Counted from the first letter of the stretch, positions 8,427-19,297 are shown. The stretch is DNA of 64,000 nt from Sneathiella chungangensis (GCF_009882935.1 NZ_WTVA01000001.1:62001-126000), one strand, 5' to 3'. Translations and numbers: made by a program. Notes: a model not told the origin generated them from the sequence alone.

Positions 8427-8795
8427 TTAAAACATTCCAAGGTCGAGTTTTGCCGCTTCCGACATATTGTCCGGCGTCCAGGGCGGATCCCAAAGGATTT
8501 CCACCTCGACATTCTTCACCCCGTCGACGGGGGTGAGGGCATCGCGGACCCAGATCGGGATTTCCCCGGCCACCGGGCAGCCCGGCGCGGTCAGGGTCAT
8601 GCCGACGAAGACATCGCCATTCTCAGCGATATCAATGACATAGATCAGGCCGAGATCGAAGATGTTGACCGGGATTTCCGGGTCATACACCTCACGCAGC
8701 GCCGCAACAATGGGTTCTTCCAGCGGTGAGCCCGTCGAGCCTTCCTCGAAGGGGCCGGTCGCGACCGGGCGGTCGATTTTTTCAATGGCGGTCAT
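8427..8795 (-). CDS. sufT: SUF-associated DUF59/MIP18 protein (SufT)
   Basis: A 122-residue protein with the DUF59 signature DPEIPVNIFDLGLIY (38-52) and the reactive cysteine in TAPGCPVAGEIP (Cys73). An acidic, variable N-terminal tail of about 25 residues precedes the domain. SufT proteins help mature Fe-S clusters. The gene starts 3 bases after the sufU stop, so tight co-transcription and possibly translational coupling are likely. Confidence 0.9.
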   Translation of the reverse strand: MTAIEKIDRPVATGPFEEGSTGSPLEEPIVAALREVYDPEIPVNIFDLGLIYVIDIAENGDVFVGMTLTAPGCPVAGEIPIWVRDALTPVDGVKNVEVEILWDPPWTPDNMSEAAKLDLGMF

Positions 8796-8798
8796 CAG

Positions 8799-9254
8799 TT
8801 ACTCCGTCGAGACTTCCGTTTTGTCATCCATGGCCGAGGTCATGGCGTGCCAGGCGAGGGTGGCGCATTTGACGCGCATGGGGAATTCCTTGACCCCGGC
8901 CAGCATCATCAGTTTTTCCGTATCCTCGCCCGCATCGAAATCATTTTCCTCGCCCTTCACCAGCTTCTGAAAGCCGTCAAAGATATGGCGGGCCTCGCTC
9001 TCCGTCTTGCCCTTGATAATTTCTGTCATCATGGAAGCGGAGGCGAGCGAGATGGCGCAGCCCTTGCCCTCGAACGCGGCATCCTCGATCAGGCCGTTAT
9101 GGCCCATCTTGAGATAGACATTGACCGTATCGCCGCAGAGCGGGTTATAGCCATGGGCCTCATGGTTCGCATCCGCCGGATGGCGGAAATTGCGGGGTTT
9201 TTTCGAATGATCCAGGATCACTTCCTGATACAGTTCTCTGAGGTCATCAAACAT
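8799..9254 (-). CDS. sufU: SUF scaffold/sulfur acceptor protein (SufU, IscU-like)
   Basis: A 151-residue protein with the IscU/SufU ligands: Cys40 and Asp42 (NPLCGDTV), Cys66 (EGKGCAIS) and Cys130 (RVKCATLAW). SufU accepts persulfide sulfur from SufS. The insert between the second and third cysteine (GEENDFDAGED) is the feature that separates SufU from IscU. The ATG at 9254 shares its A with the sufS TGA, giving a TGATG junction and likely coupling. A longer in-frame start inside sufS was rejected. Confidence 0.92.
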   Translation of the reverse strand: MFDDLRELYQEVILDHSKKPRNFRHPADANHEAHGYNPLCGDTVNVYLKMGHNGLIEDAAFEGKGCAISLASASMMTEIIKGKTESEARHIFDGFQKLVKGEENDFDAGEDTEKLMMLAGVKEFPMRVKCATLAWHAMTSAMDDKTEVSTE

Positions 9255-10486
9255 CAGCCAAAAATCTCCTGTACCGAGCGGACCGAGGCGACGAGGGCAT
9301 CGACGTCGGCGCGGTTGTTGTAAAGCGCGAAGGACGCGCGGGCCGTCGCCGCCACATCGAAATGATCCATCAAGGGCTGGGCGCAATGATGGCCGACCCG
9401 GATGGCGACGCCGCCGCGATCGACGATGGTGCCAATATCATGCGGATGCACATCATCGAGGGTGAACGAGATGATCGCAGCTTTATGCTTTGCCTGACCA
9501 ATGATGCGCAAGCTGTTGATCTGGCTCAATTGTTCCGTCGCGTAGGCGAGCAGCATCTGCTCATGCGCGCCGATCTTATCGAAGCCGATGGCGTTCACAT
9601 AATCGATCGCCGCGCCAAGGCCGATGGCCTCGACGATGGGGGGTGTGCCCGCCTCGAATTTCGAATGGCCCTTGGCAAAGGTGGTTTTGGCGAATGTCAC
9701 GCGCTCGATCATGTCGCCGCCACCCAGAAACGGCGGCATGGCTTCCAGCATCTCCGCCTTGCCATAGAGGACGCCTATGCCCGTGGGCCCGAAGACCTTA
9801 TGACCGGTGAAAACATAGAAATCCGCATCGAGCGCCTGCATATCGAGCTTCATATGCGGCGCGGCCTGGCTTCCGTCGATCAGCACGACCGCGCCCGAGT
9901 CATGGGCGGCGTCGATGATCTCGCGGACCGGCGTGATGGTGCCGATGGCGTTGGAGATATGGGTGACCGCGACGATCTTCGTCTTCGGCCCCAGCATGTT
10001 GAGATAGTCATCCAGCATAAACTCGCCCTGCGCATCGATGGGTACGGCCCTCACGACGGCGCCGGTTTTCTCGGCGATCAGCTGCCAGGGCACGATGTTC
10101 GAATGATGCTCCAGCGTGGAGAGAATGATCTCATCGCCCGGCTTCAGGTTTGCCCAGCCATAGGCATTGGCGACGAGATTGATGCTTTCCGTCGCGTTCT
10201 TGGTGAAGATGATCTCCTCCACGCTCGCCGCATTCATATGGGCGCGGACGATCTCCCGCGCGCCTTCATAAAGCTCGGTCGAGACCTGGCTCAGGTAATG
10301 CACCCCGCGATGGACATTGGCATAGGTTTCCAGATAGGCCTTCTCCATCGCGTCGATGACCACCTGCGGCTTCTGCGCCGAGGCACCGCTGTCGAGGAAG
10401 GTGAGCGGCTTGCCATGGACCTCGCGCGAAAAAATCGGGAAATCGCGGCGGATTTTCTCGACATCGAAGGTTGTCATGTCATTCAT
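9254..10486 (-). CDS. sufS: Cysteine desulfurase SufS
   Basis: A 410-residue group II PLP-dependent desulfurase. It converts cysteine to alanine and leaves a persulfide for SufU. PLP lysine Lys230 lies in FTGHKVFGPTG, and catalytic Cys368 in RVGHHCAQPLMD, the short active-site loop of SufS rather than the longer IscS loop. AEHHSN-like ligands are at 126-130. A good GGAGGAGGT ribosome binding site lies in the last codons of sufD, 3 bases upstream of this gene. Confidence 0.96.
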   Translation of the reverse strand: MNDMTTFDVEKIRRDFPIFSREVHGKPLTFLDSGASAQKPQVVIDAMEKAYLETYANVHRGVHYLSQVSTELYEGAREIVRAHMNAASVEEIIFTKNATESINLVANAYGWANLKPGDEIILSTLEHHSNIVPWQLIAEKTGAVVRAVPIDAQGEFMLDDYLNMLGPKTKIVAVTHISNAIGTITPVREIIDAAHDSGAVVLIDGSQAAPHMKLDMQALDADFYVFTGHKVFGPTGIGVLYGKAEMLEAMPPFLGGGDMIERVTFAKTTFAKGHSKFEAGTPPIVEAIGLGAAIDYVNAIGFDKIGAHEQMLLAYATEQLSQINSLRIIGQAKHKAAIISFTLDDVHPHDIGTIVDRGGVAIRVGHHCAQPLMDHFDVAATARASFALYNNRADVDALVASVRSVQEIFG

Positions 10487-10489
10487 GGC

Positions 10490-11788
10490 CTAGACCTCCT
10501 CCATCCAGCGGGCGGTGACCTTGGCGAAATAGGTCCGCACGGCGTCATCGGAAATTTCCTCCAGCACATCGGCGAGGAAGGCATCGATCAGCATTTTTCT
10601 TGCCGCCTTTTCCTCGATCCCGCGCGATTGCAGGTAAAAGAGCGCATCTTCATCGAGCTCGCCCGAGGAGGCGCCGTGAGAACATTTCACATCGTCCGCA
10701 TGGATTTCAAGCTCCGGCTTGACCGAAACAGACGCGCGGTCGGAGAGGAGCAGCGCCCGGCTTAGCTGGTCGCCGGAGACCTTCTGCGCATCCGGAACGA
10801 TCTGGATCTTGCCCTGAAAGACGCCCTGCGCCTCCCCGTCAAGAATCCCTTTATAGACCTGCTTGCTGTCGTTTTCCGGCACCAGATGGCGGGTGAGGGT
10901 GGTAGTATCCGCATGCTGCTGCCCGCGGATCAGATAGGCGCCGTTCAGGATGCTGGTCGCGCCCGCGCCCATGATCCGGCTTTCCAGCTCGTTGCGGGCA
11001 AGCCGCGCCCCGGTGGTGAGCGCAAAATTCTCATAGGTCGCGCCGGTGGCTAGATCCGTATCCGTATTGGCGAGATGAAAGGCCGCGTCACTTTCCGCCT
11101 GATATTTATAATGACGGAGCGTCGCGCCTTCGGCCAGCGTGATATCGGTGACCGGATTGGCGAAATAGGCATGGCCATCGATGCCGACATGCTCTTCCAG
11201 CAGGGTTGTGGCCGCGCCCTTGCCAAGGCGGATCACATTGCGGAGGTGATGGGATACCTCCCCCGATCCCGGCAGGCTGACAAAGCGGACGAGAAGGGGC
11301 GCATCAAGCGTGACACCATCCTCGACCTGCAGCACGAAGCCGTCCGCCATAAAGGCGGTGTTGAGCGCGACGACGGGGCGGTTTTCTTCTGTATCCGCGC
11401 CGAGCACGACACTGTTGCCTGCATCCAGCTCCGCCGCGAGGGAGGAAAGCTTTATCCCCTCCGGCAGTTGGTCAAGATGACTTTCGTTTGGCGAGAACCG
11501 GCCATTGATAAAGGTCATGACATGGGGCGTGTCAAACTCGGCTGCGGGCAGGTCGGCATTCGCCGCCGCCGCTGCCGGTTCAATCCCCTTGGTCAGCGGC
11601 GCGAGATTGGTGAAGCGCCATTCCTCGACTTTCCGGCCCGGAAAATCGAGCGCCTTGAACCGCGCGAAACCGGTCTCGCGCAAGGCCGCCACCACCGGGA
11701 TCTGATGGCCGGGCAGGGAGCTCCGCGCCGCATCGAAGCGGTCAAGATATGTCTGAGCTAAAGGTGTTAAGGTTTTCATATTGCTCAT
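10490..11788 (-). CDS. sufD: Fe-S assembly scaffold subunit SufD
   Basis: A 432-residue beta-helix protein that pairs with SufB on the SufC ATPase. The C-terminal core contains DVKCSHGASSGELDEDALFYLQSRG, the SufB/SufD family signature. The N-terminal helical region has PGRKVEEWRFTN. The start at 11788 (MSNMKTL) lies 10 bases beyond the sufC stop; the upstream in-frame ATG at 11893 lies inside sufC and gives an unrelated basic leader, so it was rejected. An alternative ATG at 11779 is possible. Confidence 0.93.
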   Translation of the reverse strand: MSNMKTLTPLAQTYLDRFDAARSSLPGHQIPVVAALRETGFARFKALDFPGRKVEEWRFTNLAPLTKGIEPAAAAANADLPAAEFDTPHVMTFINGRFSPNESHLDQLPEGIKLSSLAAELDAGNSVVLGADTEENRPVVALNTAFMADGFVLQVEDGVTLDAPLLVRFVSLPGSGEVSHHLRNVIRLGKGAATTLLEEHVGIDGHAYFANPVTDITLAEGATLRHYKYQAESDAAFHLANTDTDLATGATYENFALTTGARLARNELESRIMGAGATSILNGAYLIRGQQHADTTTLTRHLVPENDSKQVYKGILDGEAQGVFQGKIQIVPDAQKVSGDQLSRALLLSDRASVSVKPELEIHADDVKCSHGASSGELDEDALFYLQSRGIEEKAARKMLIDAFLADVLEEISDDAVRTYFAKVTARWMEEV

Positions 11789-11798
11789 CAATTTCTGA

Positions 11799-12542
11799 TC
11801 ACGCCGCGCTGAGCGCCGCATAACCTTTTTCTTCAAGTTCATGCGCCAGTGACTTGTCGCCCGACTTGACGATCTTGCCGTCGGCCAGCACATGTACGAA
11901 ATCCGGCACGATATAGTCGAGCAGGCGCTGATAATGGGTGATGACTAGCGCCGCGCGTTCGGGGCTGCGCAGGCGATTGACACCCTCCGCCGCGATTTTA
12001 AGCGCGTCGATATCAAGCCCCGAGTCCGTTTCATCGAGCAGCATCAGGTCCGGCTCCAGCAGGGACATCTGCAACACCTCGTTCCGCTTCTTCTCGCCGC
12101 CGGAGAAGCCTACATTGACGGCGCGTTTCAGCATATCGTCCTTGATGCCGAGCTCTTTCGTTTTCACGCGGATGAGTTTCAGGAATTCCATGGCGTCCAC
12201 TTCGGGCTCCCCGCGCGCCTTGCGCTGCGCGTTATAGGCGGTTTTCAGGAAGGTAGCCGAGGCGACGCCCGGAATTTCAACGGGATACTGGAAGGCGAGG
12301 AAAATGCCCTTCGCCGCCCGCTCATCGGGGGAAAGGTCGAGCAGGTTCTCGCCCTTGTAGAGGACCTCGCCCGACGTCACTTCATAGCCATCGCGGCCCG
12401 CAAGCACATAGGAGAGGGTCGATTTGCCCGCGCCGTTCGGCCCCATGACCGCATGAACCTCGCCCGCCTTGATGGTGAGATTAATGCCCTTGAGGATTTC
12501 CTTGCCCCCAACAGTGGCGTGTAAGTTTTTGATTTCCAACAT
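11799..12542 (-). CDS. sufC: Fe-S assembly ATPase SufC
   Basis: A 247-residue soluble ABC ATPase. Walker A is GPNGAGKST (34-42), the signature loop [11 protein letters not shown], and Walker [13 protein letters not shown], the DETDSGLD form being diagnostic of SufC. It drives conformational change of SufBD during cluster assembly. It sits 14 bases after sufB, with no membrane partner nearby, which fits SufC rather than a transporter subunit. Confidence 0.97.
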   Translation of the reverse strand: MLEIKNLHATVGGKEILKGINLTIKAGEVHAVMGPNGAGKSTLSYVLAGRDGYEVTSGEVLYKGENLLDLSPDERAAKGIFLAFQYPVEIPGVASATFLKTAYNAQRKARGEPEVDAMEFLKLIRVKTKELGIKDDMLKRAVNVGFSGGEKKRNEVLQMSLLEPDLMLLDETDSGLDIDALKIAAEGVNRLRSPERAALVITHYQRLLDYIVPDFVHVLADGKIVKSGDKSLAHELEEKGYAALSAA

Positions 12543-12556
12543 AACTTTATCTTTCC

Positions 12557-14026
12557 TTAGCCGACGCTGCCTTCAAGGCTGATGCCGACGAGTTTCTGGG
12601 CTTCCACCGCGAATTCCATGGGGAGTTTCTGCAGCACTTCCTTGCAGAAACCATTGACGATGAGCGCCATGCTTTCCTCTTCGGAGAGGCCGCGCTGCTG
12701 ACAGTAAAAGAGCTGCTCCTCACTCACTTTGGAGGTCGTCGCCTCATGCTCGATCGTCGCGGTGCGGCTCTGGTTCTCGATATAGGGGACCGTGTGGGCG
12801 CCGCATTTATCGCCGATGAGCAGGCTGTCGCAGACCGTGTGGTTGCGCGCATTTTCGGCCTTGCGGCCCATGCGCACCAGCCCGCGATAGGTATTCTGCG
12901 CCTTGCCGGCGGAGATTCCCTTGGAGATGATCGTGCTCGAGGTGTTCTTGCCAAGATGGATCATCTTGGTGCCGGTATCGGCCTGCTGCATATTGTTGGC
13001 GATGGCGATGGAATAAAACTCGCCCACTGAATTATCGCCCTGCAGGATGCAGGAGGGGTACTTCCAGGTAATCGCCGAGCCGGTCTCGACCTGCGTCCAG
13101 GAGACTTTCGCATTCTCCCCGCGGCAGGCGGCCCGCTTGGTGACGAAGTTGTAAATACCACCAACGCCGTTCTCATCGCCCGGATACCAGTTCTGCACCG
13201 TCGAATATTTGATCTCGGCGTCCTTCTTGATGATCAGCTCGACCACCGCCGCATGCAGCTGGTTCTCGTCGCGCATTGGCGCGGTGCAGCCCTCAAGGTA
13301 GCTCACATAGCTTTCATCCTCGGCGATGATCAGGGTGCGTTCAAACTGCCCGGTCTGGGCGGCATTGATGCGGAAATAGGTCGAAAGCTCCATCGGGCAG
13401 CGCACCCCCTTCGGGATGTAGCAGAAGGAGCCGTCGGTAAAGACCGCCGAGTTGAGCGCCGCATAATAATTGTCCGTATAGGGCACGACCGAGCCCATAT
13501 ATTCCTTCACGAGGTCGGGATGGTCGCGCACAGCTTCGGAAATCGGGCAGAAGATGACGCCCTCTTTTTCGAGCCGCGCCTTGAAGGTGGTGGCGACGGA
13601 AACGCTATCGAACACTGCATCGACGGCGACGTTATAAGCACCCTCAACACCGGCGAGCACTTCCTGCTCCTTCAAGGGAATGCCGAGCTTCTTGTAAACC
13701 TCAAGCAGTTCCGGATCGACCTCGTCGAGGCTTTTCAGCTTGTCCTTCTGTTTCGGGGCGGAATAGTAGTAGATATCCTGAAAATCGATCTTCGGATAAT
13801 GCACATTCGCCCATTCCGGCTCTTCCATGGTCAGCCAGTAGCGATAGGCCTTCAGCCGCCATTCGAGCAGCCATTCCGGCTCTTCCTTCTTGGCGGAGAT
13901 AAAGCGGACGATATCCTCGGAGAGGCCGATCGGCGCGGTATCCGCCTCGATATCGCTGATGAATCCGTATTTGTACTTGTCGGAAACAGAGGCGACCTGC
14001 TCTACGGTTTCTCGGGCAATAGCCAT
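12557..14026 (-). CDS. sufB: Fe-S assembly scaffold subunit SufB
   Basis: A 489-residue SufB of full length. The conserved [13 protein letters not shown], the segment [23 protein letters not shown] and the C-terminal [19 protein letters not shown] signature are present; the cysteine of EGCTAP is part of the sulfur-transfer path. It forms the SufBCD scaffold. The gene starts 4 bases after the Rrf2 regulator stop, so it is the second gene of the operon. Confidence 0.97.
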   Translation of the reverse strand: MAIARETVEQVASVSDKYKYGFISDIEADTAPIGLSEDIVRFISAKKEEPEWLLEWRLKAYRYWLTMEEPEWANVHYPKIDFQDIYYYSAPKQKDKLKSLDEVDPELLEVYKKLGIPLKEQEVLAGVEGAYNVAVDAVFDSVSVATTFKARLEKEGVIFCPISEAVRDHPDLVKEYMGSVVPYTDNYYAALNSAVFTDGSFCYIPKGVRCPMELSTYFRINAAQTGQFERTLIIAEDESYVSYLEGCTAPMRDENQLHAAVVELIIKKDAEIKYSTVQNWYPGDENGVGGIYNFVTKRAACRGENAKVSWTQVETGSAITWKYPSCILQGDNSVGEFYSIAIANNMQQADTGTKMIHLGKNTSSTIISKGISAGKAQNTYRGLVRMGRKAENARNHTVCDSLLIGDKCGAHTVPYIENQSRTATIEHEATTSKVSEEQLFYCQQRGLSEEESMALIVNGFCKEVLQKLPMEFAVEAQKLVGISLEGSVG

Positions 14027-14030
14027 TTCG

Positions 14031-14504
14031 TTACTCCGCTTGGATCAGGGGGGAGGCCGCGGCTTTCAAGGCCGCCCGCGTCCCCATATGAATGTCTTGC
14101 GTATCCTCGCACATATCGGCGAGGGTCACTTCCTCGAGCGCGGTATTGAGCGCCCGGTTGATCTTCTGCCAGCCGCCGCGCATGGGGCAGCATTCCTCGA
14201 CCGTGCAGTCCGGCGCACTGTCATCGGCGCAGGAGGTGACGGCGACCGGTCCCTCCATCGCGCGGACGATCTCGGCGATCGAGATTTCCTTGGGCGCCCG
14301 GGCCAGGTTATAGCCGCCATGGGCGCCGCGCTGCGAATTCAGGAACGGGCTTTTCGCCAGTATCCTCAATATCTTCGCCGCCGTCGGCACCGGCAGGCCG
14401 GTATAGAGCGACACGTCGGGCGCGGTCATCGTCCGCTCCGGCTTGCGCGCCATTTCGGACATGATAACGACCCCGTAGTCGGTCATTTTGCTGAGCTTGA
14501 TCAT
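14031..14504 (-). CDS. Rrf2-family SUF operon regulator
   Basis: A 157-residue IscR-like regulator. Residues 1-75 form the winged helix ([47 protein letters not shown]). Cys92, Cys100, Cys105 and Cys106 ([18 protein letters not shown]) make up the Fe-S cluster-binding loop. It matches the group of SUF-associated Rrf2 proteins known from alphaproteobacteria and probably senses Fe-S status to control its own operon. A long palindrome lies 18 bases upstream of its start. The start codon has a poor ribosome binding site. Confidence 0.93.
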   Translation of the reverse strand: MIKLSKMTDYGVVIMSEMARKPERTMTAPDVSLYTGLPVPTAAKILRILAKSPFLNSQRGAHGGYNLARAPKEISIAEIVRAMEGPVAVTSCADDSAPDCTVEECCPMRGGWQKINRALNTALEEVTLADMCEDTQDIHMGTRAALKAAASPLIQAE

Positions 14505-14522
14505 GATGCTTATCTATATCGT

Positions 14523-14569
14523 ACCAATTCAGTCTGTTTTCAACCGGTTTTATAACAGACGAAATTGGT
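14523..14569 (-). promoter_or_regulatory. Probable Rrf2 operator of the SUF operon
   Basis: A 47-base near-palindrome. Outer arms ACCAATTCAGTCTGTT (14523-14538) and AACAGACGAAATTGGT (14554-14569) are complementary at 14 of 16 positions. AACCGGTT (14542-14549) sits close to the centre. On the minus strand TATACA (14572-14577) just upstream could be a -10 box, which would put the operator over the transcription start. Its place directly before an autoregulating-type Rrf2 gene makes it the best operator candidate in the window. Binding is inferred. Confidence 0.6.
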
Positions 14570-14610
14570 CTTGTATAGGGGAGTCACGCCCAAGAAAAGC
14601 AAATTTGCCC

Positions 14611-14639
14611 CGGCTGCGACTTTTTAACGCAAGCAGCCG
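14611..14639. other. Inverted repeat upstream of SUF operon
   Basis: CGGCTGC (14611-14617) and GCAGCCG (14633-14639) are perfect 7-bp arms with a 15-base A/T-containing loop. It lies between the SUF promoter region and the start of the candidate small RNA. It could be a regulator site or the hairpin of an unmapped transcript. Confidence 0.35.
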
Positions 14640-14647
14640 CAAGAGAC

Positions 14648-14677
14648 TTGACAAAAGAGGGGGAACTGCCGTTTAAA
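14648..14677 (+). promoter_or_regulatory. Promoter of candidate small RNA
   Basis: A consensus -35 TTGACA (14648-14653) is followed after 18 bases by TTTAAA (14672-14677), with TAAATA overlapping at 14674-14679. It faces away from the SUF operon and no protein gene starts for another 160 bases. The -10 element is imperfect. Confidence 0.45.
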
Positions 14678-14683
14678 TACGCC

Positions 14684-14796
14684 CATGGCATACAACATGA
14701 ACATTATTGTGGTGAAGATTCTCTCCATTCCCCGAATGGCGGAAGTCTGTATGCCCTGACGGCTATGACCCAACCGCCTTCGAGGCGGTTTTTTAT
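14684..14796 (+). ncRNA. Candidate structured small RNA
   Basis: Between a promoter-like pair and an intrinsic terminator lies about 110 bases with nested complementarity. The closing stem is GGCATAC (14687-14693) with GTATGCC (14749-14755), extended by two more pairs beyond one mismatch. Inside, AGATT (14716-14720) pairs with AAGTCT-side bases 14744-14748, one wobble included. The apical hairpin is CCATTC-CCC-GAATGG (14725-14739). The intrinsic terminator at 14772-14794 ends it. No open frame with a ribosome binding site is present. It does not look like 4.5S, 6S, tmRNA or RNase P RNA. Function unknown; it may instead be the leader of the downstream kinase-like gene. Confidence 0.5.
14772..14794 (+). 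terminator. Intrinsic terminator
   Basis: AACCGCCT (14772-14779), triloop TCG, AGGCGGTT (14783-14790), followed by a T-run through 14794. It is a textbook rho-independent terminator ending the candidate small RNA, 43 bases before the next start codon. Confidence 0.85.
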
Positions 14797-14837
14797 TGCA
14801 TCCGTCTCCGAAGGCCCCCCAAACAGGAGACAAAAGG

Positions 14838-15383
14838 ATGTTACTCAGTACCCAGGAAGAAGAAACGACACCGCCCAGCGAGGAACCGCAGAGCATGCGG
14901 AACGCGCCGGTCCTCTATCTGCTGGCGGGCAAGATCGGCGCGGGCAAGTCAACGCTCGCCGGCAAGCTGGCGCGGCGGCCCGGCACCTTCCTCTTTTCCG
15001 AAGATGTGCTGCTGGCCGAGCTTTACCCAGGCGAGGTCAAGGATCTCGGCGATTATATCCGCGCCTCGATCCGGCTGAAGCATGCGCTGAAGGACCATAT
15101 CGTCGGGCTGCTCAAGGCCGGTTTTTCCGTCGTCCTTGATTTCCCGGCCAATACGCCGGAGAGCCGCCGCTGGGGCAAGGAGCTGTTCGAGGCGGCCGAT
15201 GTGGCGCATGAGCTGCATTATCTCGATATCCCGAACACGATCTGCAAATCGCGGCTGCGCGCCCGCAACGCGAAGGGCGAGCATCCCTTCCAGACGAGCG
15301 ACGCCGTGTTTGACAAGATCAGCAGCTACTTCATCCCGCCCATGCCGGAAGAGGGCTTCACCGTCATCCGCCACGTGAAATAA
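14838..15383 (+). CDS. P-loop kinase-like protein (AAA_33 type)
   Basis: A 181-residue protein with Walker A GKIGAGKST (31-39), followed by FLFSEDVLLAEL and VVLDFPANTPESRR, the acidic switch of zeta-toxin/AAA_33-like kinases. The basic RLRARN late in the chain suits a lid. It probably phosphorylates a small molecule or nucleotide; the substrate is unknown. The ATG at 14838 is chosen over 14796 because AGGAGA lies 7 bases upstream. The upstream in-frame start would lie within the terminator region. Confidence 0.75.
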   Translation: MLLSTQEEETTPPSEEPQSMRNAPVLYLLAGKIGAGKSTLAGKLARRPGTFLFSEDVLLAELYPGEVKDLGDYIRASIRLKHALKDHIVGLLKAGFSVVLDFPANTPESRRWGKELFEAADVAHELHYLDIPNTICKSRLRARNAKGEHPFQTSDAVFDKISSYFIPPMPEEGFTVIRHVK

Positions 15384-15427
15384 TGCCCCGCGCCGTCACA
15401 GGGAATTGCCGGACCGGGTCATTCGAT

Positions 15428-15454
15428 GTTAGAAGCCTTGGCAACGCTTCTGAC
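15428..15454 (+). promoter_or_regulatory. Leader hairpin before ABC-F gene
   Basis: GTTAGAAGC (15428-15436) and GCTTCTGAC (15446-15454) pair over 9 bases (one G-U) around a 9-base loop, 26 bases before the ABC-F start codon. It has no U-tract, so it is not an obvious terminator. A leader control element is possible, as is a processing signal for the upstream transcript. Confidence 0.35.
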
Positions 15455-15480
15455 ATCCCTGATTAAGGCACGTAATTTCC

Positions 15481-17328
<1,848 letters not shown>

Positions 17329-17361
17329 TATGGCTTATAAGAACCTATTTTCTAGGTAAAG

Positions 17362-18276
17362 ATGAGAATGGTTGTGAATTTTGTCCGTTTCATTGCGGCT
17401 ATTTTTTTGTCAGCACTGATCCTGGCAGGCATTTTATATGGAATATATCTCTTCGCGCAGTTTACAGGGGTTATGGGCGCATCAGGCCTATTCGGTTCAT
17501 ATGCCCCAATCGTGCGCAGCTTCATCTTCGAACTCGCCAAAGCGACGCTGGTCCTTGTGGCACCTGCAATCATTGTCGCCTGCTTCAGGTATCAATATTC
17601 GAAATGGGCACGGACAAAGGCGGCGATGACGGGGTTTGGGATAGCAATGATCGGTTTTGTCGTTTGGTTCGCCATTTTATTCACGATGTTACATCTGAAC
17701 GAATCCTTGTTCTTTTCTGTCCAGTTACAGATTGAAATCTTTACCTTCTCCTTCCTTACCTTTGTTTCCGGATTTGCAACTTCCCGGCTGGTTCCCGTGC
17801 TGGATCAGCGCCCACTACAGCGACGTCCCGGAACCATCCTGATTTTCGAAGGCGTCTGCTATTTTATGCTTATTGCGGGTTTACTCCATCTCGCGTTCAG
17901 ATATCCGGATATATTGAGCTTATCCCGAAAATTAAACAGCTCAAACCACACAAGCCCTTTTGTTATTACACCGGTGTTAGCTTTCCAGTTCCTGGGTTTT
18001 AACGTTAACATATGGTTTGTTATCCTGATTGGCCGTTTTGGCAGTGTTATGGCTCGAAACAGCTATATCGTCTATGTAGCCGTTGGTTTCGTATTCATTT
18101 CCTACATGACGGTGATAAATTTGGGCAGGGACGCTTTTTTATATACTTTGACAGATTATCTTCTGACCTTCGGTGGATTCGCGGGATCATTTATCGGCAT
18201 CGGCCTTCTGTTAACCCCCTCGGCGCGAAAATGGATCAATCGCGAGAGGGACGACATGGCGCCGCAACCGGCGTAA
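17362..18276 (+). CDS. Uncharacterised multi-pass membrane protein
   Basis: A 304-residue protein with about eight hydrophobic helices, starting with an uncleaved-looking segment FVRFIAAIFLSALILAGILYGIYLF and ending hydrophilic. I do not recognise a family or catalytic motif. Codon use is somewhat richer in A+T than its neighbours. It follows the ABC-F gene by 33 bases and might be co-transcribed. Confidence 0.6.
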   Translation: MRMVVNFVRFIAAIFLSALILAGILYGIYLFAQFTGVMGASGLFGSYAPIVRSFIFELAKATLVLVAPAIIVACFRYQYSKWARTKAAMTGFGIAMIGFVVWFAILFTMLHLNESLFFSVQLQIEIFTFSFLTFVSGFATSRLVPVLDQRPLQRRPGTILIFEGVCYFMLIAGLLHLAFRYPDILSLSRKLNSSNHTSPFVITPVLAFQFLGFNVNIWFVILIGRFGSVMARNSYIVYVAVGFVFISYMTVINLGRDAFLYTLTDYLLTFGGFAGSFIGIGLLLTPSARKWINRERDDMAPQPA

Positions 18277-18278
18277 GC

Positions 18279-18635
18279 TCACTCGATCGGCAGGTTGTTG
18301 AGCTTGAGGAAGCTGAGTTTGTCCCAGTAGCCGCGCTGGAACCGGATCAGGCCGTCTTTTACCGTGAAGAAGCCGCAGCCGCGCAGGCCCAGCGGATCGC
18401 GCCACTCCAATATGGCGACGTCGCCCGCCTCATGGATGATCTCGGGGATGCAGTGCATGTCGGCGGCGGCGAATTCGCGCTCGAACATCGCCTTGATGGC
18501 GGCGCGGCCCACGACGGGATCCTGCGTTACCTGATGATTGACGGCCTCCTCCGCATAGAGGACGGCGAGGGCGTCGGCATCCGCCGCGTTGAAGCGGTCC
18601 ACCCAATTCTCGACAACGTCGCGCGGTGTTTTCAT
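18279..18635 (-). CDS. SnoaL/NTF2-like protein
   Basis: A 118-residue single-domain protein, MKTPRDVVENWVDRFNAADADALAVLYAEE, with VGRAAIKAMFEREFA and a C-terminal GLIRFQRGYWDKLSF strand, typical of the NTF2-like cone fold. Members are isomerases, hydrolases or binding proteins; which one is unknown. Its ATG overlaps the TGA of the RutR-like gene by 4 bases (ATGA), so the two are translationally coupled. This links it to the pyrimidine locus. The longer start at 18755 lies inside the regulator gene. Confidence 0.8.
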   Translation of the reverse strand: MKTPRDVVENWVDRFNAADADALAVLYAEEAVNHQVTQDPVVGRAAIKAMFEREFAAADMHCIPEIIHEAGDVAILEWRDPLGLRGCGFFTVKDGLIRFQRGYWDKLSFLKLNNLPIE

Positions 18636-19297
18636 GAGCGGGGCGGGATCGGTTGCAGGCCGCAGGTGCGCAGCACCATGGAGACGATAAAGTCGGTGGC
18701 GGCGTCGAAATCCTCGGCCTTCAGCTTTTTCTTTCGGCCAAGGACGGCGGCCCATTGCACCTCGAAATCCGCCCAGGTCTGGGTCATCGCCCAGATATGG
18801 AAGATGAGGCGCTTGCTGTCGACCGGGGCCATGCGCCCTTCCTCGATCCAGTGATCGAGAATGGCGGCCTTCTCCTCGACCCAGTCCTTGAGCTCCGATT
18901 CGAGATAGCTGTTGATGCGCGGCGCACCGCGGATCAGCTCATTGGCGAAGACCTTCGAGGCGTTGGGCCGGTTCTGTGAAAGCTGCATCTTCGCGCGGAT
19001 ATAGTCGGCGAGGGTGGTCGCCGGATCGTCATTCTCCCCGATCTCGCGGAAGGAGGAGAGCCAGAGCACGAGGATATCGTCCAGCACCGCGCGGTAGAGC
19101 TTCGCCTTGGTGCCGAAATAATAATGGATATTGGCTTTTGGCAGGCCCGCCTCCTTGGCGATGGCCGCCGTGGTCGCGCCGCGAAAGCCATTGGCGGCAA
19201 AGACATGCTCCGCCGCCTTCATGATCCGCTCGATATTTTCCTGGCGGATTCGTCCCTGCGAGGTATCGTCTGCCGTGATTTCCGTTTTTTGATCCAT
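18632..19297 (-). CDS. RutR-like TetR-family regulator
   Basis: A 221-residue TetR protein. The DNA-binding helix-turn-helix is ATTAAIAKEAGLPKANIHYYFGTK (about 42-65, split here by context). The C-terminal ligand domain closely follows E. coli RutR in pattern (SKVFANELIRGAPRI, WIEEGRMAPVDSKRLIFHIWAMTQTWADF). RutR senses uracil and controls pyrimidine use. A RutR-type operator lies at 19388-19401 between this gene and divergent preT, and a second at 31805-31818. It is inferred to repress both catabolic operons until uracil or thymine binds. Confidence 0.85.
   Translation of the reverse strand: MDQKTEITADDTSQGRIRQENIERIMKAAEHVFAANGFRGATTAAIAKEAGLPKANIHYYFGTKAKLYRAVLDDILVLWLSSFREIGENDDPATTLADYIRAKMQLSQNRPNASKVFANELIRGAPRINSYLESELKDWVEEKAAILDHWIEEGRMAPVDSKRLIFHIWAMTQTWADFEVQWAAVLGRKKKLKAEDFDAATDFIVSMVLRTCGLQPIPPRS

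Noticed and set aside
14684-14796. Known housekeeping RNA (4.5S, 6S, tmRNA, RNase P)
   Set aside because: Conserved motifs of these RNAs are absent and the length is too short for tmRNA and RNase P; kept only as an unassigned small RNA.
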